Shown: piece after piece, positions 14,001 through 23,773 of the stretch
Numbering within the stretch: the first letter of the stretch is position 1
Layout of the letters: each line of letters opens with the position of its first letter
DNA from: Ectocarpus siliculosus
Taxonomy: Eukaryota > Sar > Phaeophyceae > Ectocarpales > Ectocarpaceae
DNA length: 64,000 bases
Assembly (NCBI GenBank): GCA_000310025.1
Contig: FN649742.1
Span: 2,957,471-3,021,470, forward strand
Direction of reading: 5' to 3'
The notes under the pieces: generated by a model
What the model was told of the DNA's origin: nothing
Seen by the model: only the letters and a program-made list of their open reading frames with translations
Database searches by the model: none
Made by a program: the position numbers and the translations under genes

Positions 14001-16422
14001 TTGAACTACTGCTGTAGCAGCAGCGGTCACGCTTACCAGCCAACCAATCAATCAGCGTAGTAAAAAGACGTCAGGCTTCAGCGGGATGAGCCGATGAAAT
14101 ACAACGCGAGCACTCTTTCTTCTATCTACCGACAGGGAGGGTGATTGAGTTGGACGACACAGCAGTGTCCTGCTGCTAGAGTAAGGATAAGACTCGTGTG
14201 TGCGTGATTGATGTCAAGGGGGTGTCTGTGTGTGCTGGTCCTGCCTTTCCCCTCCACCCTATCTGCGGGCGCGAGCTCGCCGCCAGCAAAGGGCCACACA
14301 TTGGCACAACATGCATATATTGAATGTCAAATTAACCTCATATGTAGTGTACAGGTAGATTTTGTACGTTGAGGAAGTTTCTCGGCAAAATAGACCCATT
14401 TTGCGCTTCCGCATCTCAACATCTCAGGCAGCTGGTGCAGCAGTGGTGACTGGTGACACCCGCTCATCCCCAAACCAACAATGACACACATACGGCAGCA
14501 CACCCGCCCCCACACGTCAGACCGAGCAACACACGCCCGCCCGCAGAAAGAATTCGACGGCAAAAAAAAATATGCTGAATAAATAGTAATATAAGTGCAT
14601 CAGCACGAGAAGGTCATCGTCCGGTAACGGTCAAGCAAAGCAGGCACATCATGGGAGGCACGTACCTGGCCGGGGGGCCGCAATAGATGGAGGTGGCACG
14701 ACGTGTGTAGACCTGCGTGTCGTGGAATAGCTGCCAGAAGTAGCTCCCCTCATAGTACATGGAATCGTGCCACCTGGTTGGGTCGGGGGTTGTCGACGAA
14801 AGCCAGAAGTGCGAAGGAACAGCAGCAGCAGCAGCAGCAGCAACGAGGAGCGATTAGTAATTTCGGCAAATGGTCCGGGGGCCCGGGTGAAAGGGCTTCT
14901 GGTCGGAAAAACATATGTAGTCGGCCTACAGTAGAGCGCTGTCAAAAGTCAAAAGAGTAATCCATGGCTGTTGTTGTTGTGTTCTCGTCCCCGTCTTGGG
15001 GCAATTTTTTCCTTTGTCTTCGATCGCACGTGAGAAACCAACCACCCATCTTGTGCCAAAAGTGCGAAACGGATCGTGTCGATCTTGCATTCTTGGCGCC
15101 CTTTCGTCCGCCTCCTCTCCGATCTTTGACAGATAGCAGTACATGCCCTTCGGAGAAACTTACGGTACCCTTGAAGTTTCGGCCTGAGGGGCACAACACC
15201 GACTGGACTTGCAGCCTATGCTGTGCGATGATGAAGCGTTCACAAGCTGTCCTCTGCGCATGTTTCCTAATGATCATGCGCTCGGTGGTATTGTGGTATT
15301 GCTGCGGTTTCGTGCCGCAGTTGCTTCGTACACACACGTAGCACGATGGTTGAGTGAACGCTTTTCTCGGTGGCCACAGACCATTAACCACCAACTACAC
15401 AGCGTGCCCGGCCGGATACGCTGACATGGATTTCTTAACGCAAACCATGCCATAACACGACACACCTCCATGGGAAGGGCAAAATAACAGTTTTTGTTTC
15501 TACCCGGTGCCTGCTATGTATACCGACATGAGCGGGGCACGCGCTTCAATTTCACAGCAACCACCGCCTTTCCGATGTTTTGCCGAACAAAAGGCCACCA
15601 CGCCAGTAACTCGCCAACCGAGAGGAAACAGCTGATTTATGGATAAAGTCTGCATGTCTCAAAAGAGGGCTGTTGAACTTAGTCCACAGAGAAAAAAAAG
15701 CCTGGAGTCCGCCGGAGGGCTGGTGGTGCTGACCGAAGATCGGCGTGGTCACAAGATCAACCAAGGGTGGACTGAAAGGGTGACAAGATGTTACATGAAA
15801 TACGTACACCAATGGGCGCAGGAATTGCCGCCCGAGTATAGCCCAATACCGGAGCCGAGGTTGCATGGTTCTCAGGGGCGAGAATAGCACCTTGACCCAC
15901 CACAAGCAAGCGGTTTTGAGGAAATCTCCATTTACCCTGTGATGGGAGATGGTTCCAGACGTGGGGCGCGAAAATCTCCGCGCTGAAAGGAAATTACGGC
16001 TAAAAAAACCCGAGAAGGAATGATTTTGTTGACTACGTTTGCGGAATTTTGTTTACCCACGGCAAGAAAGAACAATTCAAACCATACGTATGCATGCACA
16101 TCTCTCCCCACACACGTAGCAGACAGACGCATTCTAGTCAAATCACAGATCCCTGACAAGGAAAGTCTTCGCGGCCAAGTCGCTCCAGCTTTTCCCCTCG
16201 GGTGACATCTGCCACGCCCTTCTTGCGCGGAGTGTGAGGCCTACATGGAGGAACGCAACCGTCTCTGCTCTCTCTCTCTCACCTCGCCGCGTCCATGAGG
16301 CTCCAGTCTCCTTTCCGGTCGAACGTGTGCCTGACGTCCGGGTTCTCCTTGGAGTGCCTGGGCAGCTTCGAGGCCTTGGCTTCAGGGAGAGGTCGGCCAA
16401 CAGCATTGTTAACGGTTTTCAT
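2681..16422 (-). CDS. Two-domain SAM-dependent methyltransferase, probably glycine-betaine type
   Basis: Eleven exons join in phase (complement): 16422-16283, 14773-14666, 10480-10336, 9880-9728, 9239-9033, 8315-8104, 6860-6752, 5934-5503, 4818-4699, 3863-3751, 2723-2681. They total 1782 nt, or 593 residues plus stop. Residues about 1-285 are one class I methyltransferase (SAM motif EVGCGTGD at about 88-95, then GIDIND). A linker of about 40 residues with a glycine patch follows. Residues about 320-593 form a second domain with YFYRELWGGLHQHLGLY, SAM motif ELGSGYGSGSRYLA at 381-394, SQDALCHAG and the ending WSFFTFRK. This second order of motifs is that of sarcosine/dimethylglycine N-methyltransferases, which methylate glycine derivatives to betaine. 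The N-terminal substrate is not clear; the first methylation step is an inference from fused diatom enzymes. The intron after exon 6 uses a GC donor at 8103-8102. No organelle presequence is evident. An upstream non-coding exon cannot be excluded. Confidence 0.88.
3691..3740. repeat. (GCA)n trinucleotide microsatellite
   Basis: An almost pure run of about 16 AGC/GCA units lies inside the last methyltransferase intron, starting only about 10 bases into the intron from the 5' splice site (exon end 3751). On the transcribed strand it reads as CTG units. Length variation here could affect use of that donor site. Confidence 0.9.
6190..6490 (-). mobile_element. SINE-like element with tRNA-type promoter boxes
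   Basis: Read on the minus strand, the segment starts with an A-box-like motif TGGTCTAGTTGG (6474-6463) and, about 40 bases later, a B-box-like GGTCCGAATCC (about 6430-6420), then a non-tRNA body. A second A-box-like motif, TGGCCTAGTGGATAGCGC, follows near 6370-6350. The distal end (6191-6244) is nearly identical to 21408-21461, so this is a dispersed family. The tRNA cloverleaf is degenerate. The element lies in the intron between methyltransferase exons 7 and 8. Exact ends are estimates. Confidence 0.5.
7992..8033. repeat. (CA)n dinucleotide microsatellite
   Basis: About 20 CA units lie in the intron between methyltransferase exons 6 and 7. Confidence 0.95.
8704..8746. repeat. Tandem GGTA run facing its inverted copy
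   Basis: Six or so GGTA units are followed by GAGCCTC and then TACCTACCTT, so the array can fold back on itself. It lies in the intron between methyltransferase exons 5 and 6. Confidence 0.75.
8905..8960. repeat. Dispersed repeat fragment shared with 34230-34285
   Basis: A stretch of about 55 bases beginning GCCGGGACGGAGC and ending CACATCACCAAGC recurs with a few changes near 34230-34285, next to the minisatellite there. It is probably the end of a transposable-element family. No coding content is seen. Confidence 0.6.
10636..10866 (+). repeat. Left copy of a direct repeat flanking 1.75 kb
   Basis: The segment shares GGTGCGCCCCACA, CACACATGCGCCGG and GTCGGATCCG, in the same order and spacing, with 12620-12850. 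The two copies lie in the same intron (10481-14665) of the methyltransferase gene. They are diverged, roughly 70-75 percent by eye. They may be terminal repeats of a short non-autonomous element or a segmental duplication. Confidence 0.65.
11300..12222. repeat. Cluster of short GGAGAGATCGCACCGG-type motifs
   Basis: Between the two direct repeats, variants of GGAGAGATSGCACCGGT occur in pairs near 11300-11355, 11400-11438, 11940-11985, 12042-12073 and 12107-12160, with one inverted copy near 12196-12222. The pieces between them are unrelated to each other. The pattern is not a simple tandem array. No protein frame is supported in this stretch. Confidence 0.6.
12620..12850 (+). repeat. Right copy of the direct repeat pair
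   Basis: This is the partner of 10636-10866, with the same order of shared blocks. It carries a small insertion in the segment after GCCCCACA and a T-rich stretch near 12690. See the left copy for interpretation. Confidence 0.65.
13155..13960 (+). repeat. Single-arm copy of the foldback family found at 17.7-19.4 kb
   Basis: The sequence matches, block by block, the left arm of the large inverted repeat downstream. Shared landmarks are AGGGTATA near GCGACACA, TTGGTCAGCGCC, CCCTGACC before CATTTCC, CCCTCCAACCATG, CATGGCAACYGGGCAG and ATATGCGAGA near CACGCT. An unrelated insert at about 13440-13640 contains the short palindrome GAACGCGGCGCAGCCGCGTTC. The copy lies in the 4.2-kb methyltransferase intron. 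Confidence 0.65.
14774..16282. other. First intron of the methyltransferase gene
   Basis: This 1.5-kb intron has a (CAG)n run at about 14821-14842. An open frame at 15639-15887 has no recognisable domain. I see nothing else that can be supported. Confidence 0.6.
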
Positions 16423-16747
16423 GATGCCGGGTCTTTGGGGGGGAGTAGTTTGTTCGGCAAGTGATTCGTGGTTCCGTGAGGTCACAATGTTGCGTGTGTT
16501 TTCGTTTGACCTACAATCGCCAAAACGTCCGGCTGGTGTGGTGGGGGGGGCTGTGCGTCCTTGCTCGGGCCGTCTGGATTGCGAGCAAAAAAAAAAAACA
16601 GCGATGACGCACCCTCCCCGTGAATGCCATCTGTCCGGATACAAAACGCTTCAGACGTACGTGAGCCGGCGGCGTTCGGTAACATGCGATAACTACACAC
16701 AGTACTGCACGGCACACGCCATCACACAGATATACCACACTCTCACC
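16423..16747. promoter_or_regulatory. Shared divergent promoter region (325 bp)
   Basis: The start codons of the minus-strand methyltransferase (16422) and the plus-strand plastid protein (16748) lie head to head, so both promoters and 5' untranslated regions must fit in this interval unless there are upstream non-coding exons. No TATA box is evident. A G8 run near 16540 and an A12 run near 16590 are the only obvious sequence features. Confidence 0.55.
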
Positions 16748-19700
16748 ATGAAGTTTGGTATGGGGCGTGCGTCTTTGGTCATGCTGGCGATTGTCTTGCG
16801 GCGATCAGCGCAAGCTTTCACGGTCCCAAGCATGATGGCTGTCAGACCTTCGCAGCAGGCTCACGCGCTGCAACAACATCCGCCCGCTTCTGGACAGGTG
16901 GTGCTTTGCTGGAGTACAATCAATGTACTACTTGTTGTAGGTTTAGGGACATATTGTGTGTCCGTGCAGAGCCAAGTGCATCATGAACAGCAATTGTAAC
17001 AAGAATGTATGCATACAGGGGTAGCCGTATACGACACAAGATAACACACACAGGACCGATTTCAAAGCTCGATTTATCGATTTATCAAAACCAGAGAGAG
17101 TCCCAGCGCCGAAAATGGCGGCGTTGAAGCCGTCTGATCGAGAGCTCTCCGAAAATGCATATCGTTTCGTTTATGCATCCTCTTCGTCGTGGAGTAATCG
17201 AACTTTGATAATCGGTCCAGGGTGTGTGTAATCTTGTGTCGTATACGGTAGATTTTGAGTGTGTATGTAGTGAAGCAGCTTAGTATGCATACCGCTGTGG
17301 TTTGAAATACTGAGTAGTGAAGCAGCTTTGGTACAAAGCAGTGTTGAAATTCTACAGCAGTGTTTGCCCCATAGGCTGCTTTTTACAACTCGTAGTCTAA
17401 TGGCGGTACGGATTTGGGGGGCGGTGTAGAAGTACCTTTTTTTTTACAACAAGTATAAGGTACCACGCAGCAGCAGTATTGTTCGTGCCCTGCTCCGTTT
17501 GCACGACTCTTCGCGATGTACAGTAGTAGTGGGGGGACGTCGCCGGTTGAATAGCGCCGGTGGCCTGTATGGCACCAGTGAACTTGTTGGGCACGGAATG
17601 AACCACGAAGTCATTCTGTACATTGGATAGCGCCGGTCCCTCTGACTAGCGCCGGTCGATCGGTCGATGCGCTAAATTGGCGCATACCGGCATCATTGAA
17701 GCCCTCCACTACTGTACTGTTTGCATTATCTGAACGACGAGTGCTGACGAACTTGCTGTGTTTTTTGGATCGCGCTGGTTTTAATGTCTGAATCACAGAT
17801 GGCTCCCCGCTAACACGCACGCACTTGTAACCTACCGCCGGTATGTAATGGCTAAACGACACAAAAGGGTATACCCTGCTCTAAAAGCGACTCAGCAGCT
17901 GGGTATGTACTCCTGCTAAACTTTGCATTTGGCAGCATCAAACGAGCTCAGTTGATTGGCCAGCGTCCACTGTCACGCCGCCGTGTCCTGAAAGGCGGGG
18001 TTACCCTCCCAAGCTACTTTTCTCCAACAAGTACCACGAGTGCGGAATATACCCTGACCTTTCATCGACAATTTCCTCCACAGGAATCCCTTTCACCGTT
18101 CCCCTCCAACCATGAGATACCAAACACCCAACTCTTCTCGCTCGAAATCAACCATGGCAACTGGGCAGAAATCGGTCAGCGATCAGGACGGATTTTCCGA
18201 TTTTCCGCCCCGGTAAAACATGAACCACCAGATTACCCCGCTCTCAACCATGACTGGCACACGCCAGCCCAATTTCGTCTGGAAAACAGCCGACCTTTAC
18301 GTATGTGAGATATATGCGAGACACGAGTCACGCTCAGAACGCGAGACCGATCCGGCATCGTTGAAATGTCGACGCACAAAAAAAACTCGTGTATTTGCGC
18401 GTGTGTGGCGGGGAACTCTCATGGCCGTGGAGGGGCGGAAGGATACACACACCCGCGTTGAGGACACATCCTCCGGGCCGCGACTCCTGTACCGTCGCCG
18501 TCGACCTGCCGAAGATGGGAACGTTGTGAGCTACAATCCGACCATCCTCCGCCTCTGGGGTGGATATGTGAACACCGTCGTCATCCTCGACATGCGTACT
18601 GTTGGATGGCGACGGTGTTCACATGTCCACCCCAGAGGCGGAGAGTGGTCGGATTGTAGCTCACAACGTTGCCATCTTCGGCAGGTCGAGGGCAACGGTA
18701 ATCTACAGGCGTCGGGATCCTCAACGCGGGTGTGTGTGTCCTTCAGCCCGTCCGCGGCCACGAGAGTTCCCCGCCACACATACGCCAATACACAAAAAAA
18801 AATACGTCGGCAATTCAACGATGCCGGATTGGTCTGGCGTTCTGAGCGTGACTCGTATCTCGCATACGTACCTCACGTACGTACATGTCGGATGCTCTCC
18901 TGACGGAAATGTGCTGGCATGCCAGCAATCATTTGTTAGAGCGGGAAAAGTTGATGGTTGTGTTTTTTTGCGAGGGTGGAACATCCGTCGTGATCGAATT
19001 CTGCCCGGTTTCCATGCGTTGATTTCGAACGAGAAGAGTTGGTGTTTGGTATCTCAATGTTGGAAGGGAAAAGGATTCCTGCGGAGTAAATGGTCGATGA
19101 AAGGTTCGCATTTCCCGTCAGGCCAGGGTACATTTCTGGAGAAAAGTAGCCGTGGCAGGGTATACCTCTCGCTTTTTAGGATACGGCGGGGTGAAAGCGG
19201 ACGTCGATCAAAATAGCCGAGCTCGTTTGACACTGCGAGAGTATGTACCAGCTGAGTCACTTTTTGACTAGGCTACAAGTGTGTGTGTGTGTGCTCGCGG
19301 GGAGTGACCATGATTAAAACCAGCGCGGTCCGAAAAAGAAAGCATGCCCGCCTACGCTCATAGTTCCGACAATGTGACAAGAGTGAAGAGTGTCGTGTAA
19401 CGGAGGAAGGACTAGCAGGTCGCTCTCTGGACACGCACACATTTGTAGAGAGGGTTCCAAGTGCCGCTGTAAATCAGTGTTGTGTAGCAGGGTGTGCGTG
19501 GGTGTCGGTGTTATGTGCCCCTCTCTCCTCTATTCTGCTCCTCCACTACGGCTGTAGCTTTTTCTATGGCACGACACGTATTTTCGCACCGAATAGGGCG
19601 CGCACACACTTGTCTCTCATCTGTCTCCTCGTTGCCATCTGCCCGGGTGTGTAGTGGTGGGAGAGGTCAGCAGCCTCTAATGTGACTGCTGTCTTTCGCT

Positions 19701-20556
19701 CGATCCATCTCTCGCGTGAAACACAACCAAACCACATGCACCTCTGTTGTCGCACCCGTCCATGCACAGGTCTTCGACGCGACGGACGTTGTTCCTGCTT
19801 CCAAAGGGCAGGCGCCGCGGCCACGAGGGCAATTCGAAAGGGCACTGCAAGGGGCGTCGTTCACGGCAGCAACAGGGTTTGCGGGAGCGTCCAGTGTGCT
19901 AGCAGAGTACATTGATCCCGACGATGTGAGATGCTACTTTATAATCACCTACATAGAGATGGAGAAAACAGGGCGATCGATTGCAATGGTCCTTGTTTTT
20001 TCGTCCACTGTAACAGCTGTCAGCTTGTCACGAGTGAGTTCAACAGTACTTGGAAGTCTAAGCTGCGGGGAGTAGGTTGGAGCGCGCAAGTATTTCGTTG
20101 CCCCTCCACCCAGCAGGTCTGCGGCGCAATTCATAGGTTAGCAAATCCTCCGGAGTCAGAGCTATTTTTCTAGCTCCGAGGAGCAACTGCACACGCCCGG
20201 CTCGAGACGCTTGGTGCCTCCCTCTCAAGCCTGTAAAGCTTGCCGGCGAAGTACGACCGCATGATTGGACACCCAGTGCGACGACTTGTGCGTGACTACC
20301 TATCGTTTCCGATGCACGCGTACCCAAAACCCGTAAATATGTGTGACAGGTCGGTGAAGTCGTCAGCAGCGACCTTCCGCCGATGTGGGTGCCGCTCGCA
20401 GTCGGCTTCGTTCTCACGCTGGGCATCGGCTTGCTTCAGGGGAGCCTGGGGGACGTTATGAACGACGAGGCCAAGCTCGGGGCATTGTCAGGCGCGAGAG
20501 CTGCCAAGCAAAGTGCCCGCGACCGAGACATGTTCAAGAAGAAAGACCAAAAATAG
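16748..20556 (+). CDS. Plastid-targeted single-span membrane protein, function unknown
   Basis: Three exons, 16748-16897, 19770-19925 and 20350-20556, join with phase 0 at both junctions and give 170 residues. The N-terminus is a signal peptide (MKFGMGR, then ASLVMLAIVL) ending in AQA before FTVPS. This A-x-A/F junction is the bipartite targeting motif of proteins entering the complex plastid of heterokonts. The middle is poorly structured. Near the C-terminus one membrane span (WVPLAVGFVLTLGIGLL, about residues 115-131) follows the acidic-proline motif DLPP and is followed by GDVMNDEAKLGALSGARAAK and a basic tail. The size and topology suggest a small thylakoid or envelope protein. I do not recognise the family. 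The first intron is 2.9 kb and holds two mobile-type elements. The start is firm because of the targeting motif; the exon-1 donor (GTGGTG) is acceptable rather than strong. Confidence 0.8.
17025..17248. mobile_element. MITE with ~50-bp terminal inverted repeats and TAG target duplication
   Basis: The left end, CCGTATACGACACAAGATAA, continues through ACACACA and GGACCGATT to about 17077. The reverse complement of the right end (from 17248 inward) matches it over about 50 bases with few differences. TAG flanks both ends (17022-17024 and 17249-17251), giving a 3-bp (or TA) target-site duplication. The 224-bp body has no open frame. It sits in the first intron of the plastid-protein gene. Confidence 0.85.
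17540..17720 (-). repeat. Dispersed GCGCCGGT-rich repeat, inverted copy at 24510-24720
   Basis: Several ATAGCGCCGGT blocks occur here. Reverse-complemented, the segment matches 24510-24720 (shared GGCCACCGGCG, TTCAACCGG and AATGTACAGA). The two copies lie in introns of different genes, so this is a dispersed repeat, probably a small non-autonomous transposon. Confidence 0.6.
17725..19375. mobile_element. Giant imperfect inverted repeat (foldback element), ~800-bp arms
   Basis: The left arm, up to 18586, and the right arm, from 18604, are reverse complements with mismatches and small indels. They meet at a 17-base loop (18587-18603). The arms can be followed outward to CGCGCTGGTTTTAAT (about 17771) and ATTAAAACCAGCGCG (about 19312), and weakly beyond. 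Near the centre identity is high; toward the ends it falls. No transposase is seen. One further arm-like copy lies at 13155-13960. The element lies inside the first intron of the plastid-protein gene, so its transcript could form a long double-stranded RNA. Confidence 0.8.
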
Positions 20557-21713
20557 TCGGCTACATATGAGCCAGCATTGTGGGGGAAGAGAGGGGTAGA
20601 TAAACTGGAATGGTTCGTATCGGGGCAGGGCGGCCGTTTTTGTTATCCCATTTATGGTGTATTTTGGATGTGTTTTGAGACTCTACTGTAGGACGTCGTT
20701 GAGATTTGTCTCGGCTCGACAACGGCTGTGGCCGCCGTGATTTGTCCAGGCTCTCCAGAGAGTGGACGCAAGCGAAAATCGGTTGGGGGTGTTTTTTGTA
20801 CCTAATAGAAAGTTGAGGAAGAGCTGTATAAATTGATCCTTTTTGCGGAAGCCAGCCACCCAGGACATTTTTCTTTTGTACACACATTCAACACCGGGAA
20901 GAGATCTGGAGACCTGACGAATAGATTTCCTTCGGTCCGGGGGTTGTACCAAGAACGGTCCACAGATGCAGCGAACATCCGGGATGGATCTTTAATGTAG
21001 GAAAGGGTGTTGACGAAAGCACCCCTATTTAGCTTACGCATTGTAAGTGCCCTCGGCCACACCCTTGGCATTTCTCGCCGAATATGCTCTTGGTACGCAT
21101 GAAATATTCTGCACTCCCACACGGCAAAGTAGCAGTATCCCGACCGCTCGCAGACAACGGTGGCCAGGCCGCATCAATCGGCGCCCGCGCACCCACGTCG
21201 ATATCGACCAGCGAGTGTAACTTGAATCCGGATTTCAGTGGGCCGCAAGACAAAGCAGCAGGCGGTACCGCGGTGGAATCAACCCACAGAGACGACGCAC
21301 ATGACCTCACCGCACGGCAGGTAGAGTGCGAGGACAAATCTGCGCCAACGGTAGATTTTTGCGCTGGGTCCCCCAAACCTCGTGTCGAGTATTTTTTTTT
21401 TTTTTTTTTCACTTCAAATCAGCGCTCACAGCACTAGTGCCGTTTATTCCAACCCGTGGTCGAGTATGTAGCATAACGTGAGAGGGCCCTTCGCCGACAA
21501 ACTTACACACTCCAACAGCAAGTTCTTCGTTCTCATCATACCAGATCATACCAGCACACACCAAGCCCTCCAACGTGGCCTGACCGCATTGGCCTTTTAA
21601 CACTTACGCTCTGAACCTTACACAATCACTCTATGCTCTGTACGAATTTTACAAGGAATCACCGAACTACTGAAGTCTAACGCTCCTAACCAGACCACTT
21701 GAAGTCGTACACT
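20557..21713. other. Convergent intergenic region
   Basis: The plus-strand plastid gene ends at 20556 and the minus-strand membrane-protein gene ends at 21714, so both 3' untranslated regions lie here. The stretch contains a T18 run (21392-21409) followed directly by the SINE-family fragment at 21408-21461. No supported gene is present. Confidence 0.6.
21408..21461 (-). repeat. Fragment of the SINE-like family of 6190-6490
   Basis: About 54 bases (AGCGCTCACAG to AACCCGTGGTC) match 6191-6244 with a few substitutions. A poly-T run abuts one end, as expected for a retroposed copy with a 3' A tail on the minus strand. Confidence 0.65.
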
Positions 21714-23315
21714 TCAGACCGCCTTGAGATCCATCAAGGACTCCTCTTGGAGATGTGGCAATCCTTCGTGTCGCTCGCGGTCATCGAATGCCGCAGCCGT
21801 GGCTGCTCGTGTGAGCAGCATGTTGTGCTTGTCAATGGTGAAGACCGCCGTCGAGCCTAGCGACGCCACTGTTGCCAGCACCATGATGCCGACGCTCCCG
21901 CCCTGGGCACCAAGCACACAACCGTGGGTCGATTCAAGAAACGACGGCACTAAACGTTCACATGGACGACAACGCGTATGATATATGCATAAAAAACTAC
22001 GGTAAATGCCGTCTTGATTGAACACAAAGAGTTCGTCCACACGTTCTCAACAACTACGAGCATCATTCTGCTGCATTCGCTCTCACATTCTGTAAGACAT
22101 CGCCCGTTAGCCAGCTACATGCTGCGGTTGTCACTGCGGCTGCCCCCACGCTGAGCAGCAGAAGGTAGAGCAGCTGTCGGAGCGGCTGAGTCCCTTCCCC
22201 TGCCGAATAGGCTGCAAGTACCCCGAGAGAGGATCCCATAATCTGCAATCATCGTCACATCGACAAGGCAGGGCTAGAACCTAAGCTACCATAGTCAACG
22301 GTTGGAACATGGTGGGCTTGATTGGGTACGATTGCAGGAGTGACACATCCCACACATTCCACTGCAGCGTGGGTCGGGCAGAATTGGTATCAAACTGAGT
22401 ACCACACGACAGTAGTGAGTACGGACACGGTCAAAGAAAGATACAAGAACGCGTGTGGAGGGTAACGACGAAGAGGCTACGGTATGTAAGTGAGTCAAAA
22501 ATAACGATAACTTCTTGTCAAAACGTACCACTTGTGGAAAACCAACATTGGCCGCGTTACTGAGCAAGACTGCACATGGTGAAGCTTGGTTCGCTGGGAA
22601 AACACGCGCGGTGGTCGAGTTATTAATGGAAACTCACCACGCCAGGTGCAGCTGGCAACCCGTGCTCTCTCTCCCCCCCGTCGATCGGCGTGAGAAGAGC
22701 AGCAGACACAAATCCAAACATCGTACCCAGCAGGGTGCCCATCGCCTGGGGAGCAGGTATTGATGATCAGCAAGACTCGGTGCCGTAGCACTACGGTACG
22801 CTACAACCACGGTCCGCCCCTCCCTGTACAAGGAGTGTTGCATAGTAGGAAAGGCCGCTCGGTACAAGAGTTGCTGCATATCTTGGCATATCTTGGTGTG
22901 TACGGTAGATTGCGGAGAACACCACACCTCCCTGGACTGAATTTCAAACCTCAAGTGTGGCACGAGGAGGATGCCGACATGAATATGATACTGCTGTACG
23001 ATAAAGCCCTCGACGAGGCAGTTCCAATGATTTCCGGCTCCGCCACTGATTTTCCTGCCAAGTGCGAGTTTTGAACTCGGTCCAAGGGGGTTGATATCTA
23101 TGCAACCTACGATAGACTGCTGTAGCCGGGGCGGTGCGATGGAAGTACAAAGCAACTTACAGCAGACTTGTACAGACTAAATGTCAATGTGCTGATTTGC
23201 ATTGCGTGTGGCGTACTGGGTCTATGTATGAAACTACGAGACACTACACACCTGCATCCCTGCCCAGCATGTTGGTTGAAGTAGGTCATCCATTGTCCCA
23301 GCCGTGTTGCCCAGT
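21714..23315 (-). CDS. Glycine-rich multi-pass membrane protein, 3' part of gene
   Basis: Four exons (complement) 23315-23252, 22745-22638, 22242-22087 and 21902-21714 join with phase 0 at all internal junctions and end at TGA 21714-21716. They encode at least 171 residues. Hydrophobic spans include GTMFGFVSAALL, LLYLLLLSVGAAAV and VGIMVLATVASLG, followed by a soluble charged tail of about 40 residues ending in ESLMDLKAV. Each exon opens with a similar glycine motif: LGNTAGTM, MGTLLGTM, MGSSLGVL and GGSVGIMV. This suggests growth by exon duplication. I do not recognise the family. The 5' end is missing: the first exon listed begins at codon position 3, so at least one more exon lies above 23315. 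A minus-strand open stretch at about 23.57-23.86 kb is a candidate but is unproven. Confidence 0.65.
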
Positions 23316-23773
23316 CTGCAAGAGGATCTCGGCGGCTCGGAGGAGAGATGCTGTCTTGCTATTGGTGGGTTCCTCAAGTTCCTCACTCTCTCAGGTTCCT
23401 CCGCGTTTTCAATCCCACTCCCGCACTCCCGCTTCCCACTTCTGCGCTTCTCTACACATTAAGCCCTCTAGACTGGTCTAGACTCGAGACTTTGTTGAAG
23501 TAGGCATGCAAGGGTCACAGGTGTTTCTTCCCAGGGAGGATGGTGTGCTTAGCAAGCTGGTAGGCAAGGTGTTATCTCGCGCGGTGCGTGCGGAAGTGGG
23601 TGCATCCACCAGAGCGTGCACTCTCTGCCTCGGTGGCCGCAGCCCGGCGTGTCCCCGGCCATCCCGGCTGAGGAATGCCTCCAATATCCATTTGGAGATC
23701 GTGGAGACCCACCGATTCTCCCTCTTGTCTGCTGAGCTGTTGAGGAGAGGGTGCACTCTCAGCTCTCAGCGGG

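Noticed and set aside
15639-15887. 83-codon frame in the first methyltransferase intron
   Set aside because: Resembles no family I know and lacks splice-phase support.
18220-18903. 227-codon frame
   Set aside because: It spans the centre of the inverted repeat, and its two halves are mirror translations of the arms.
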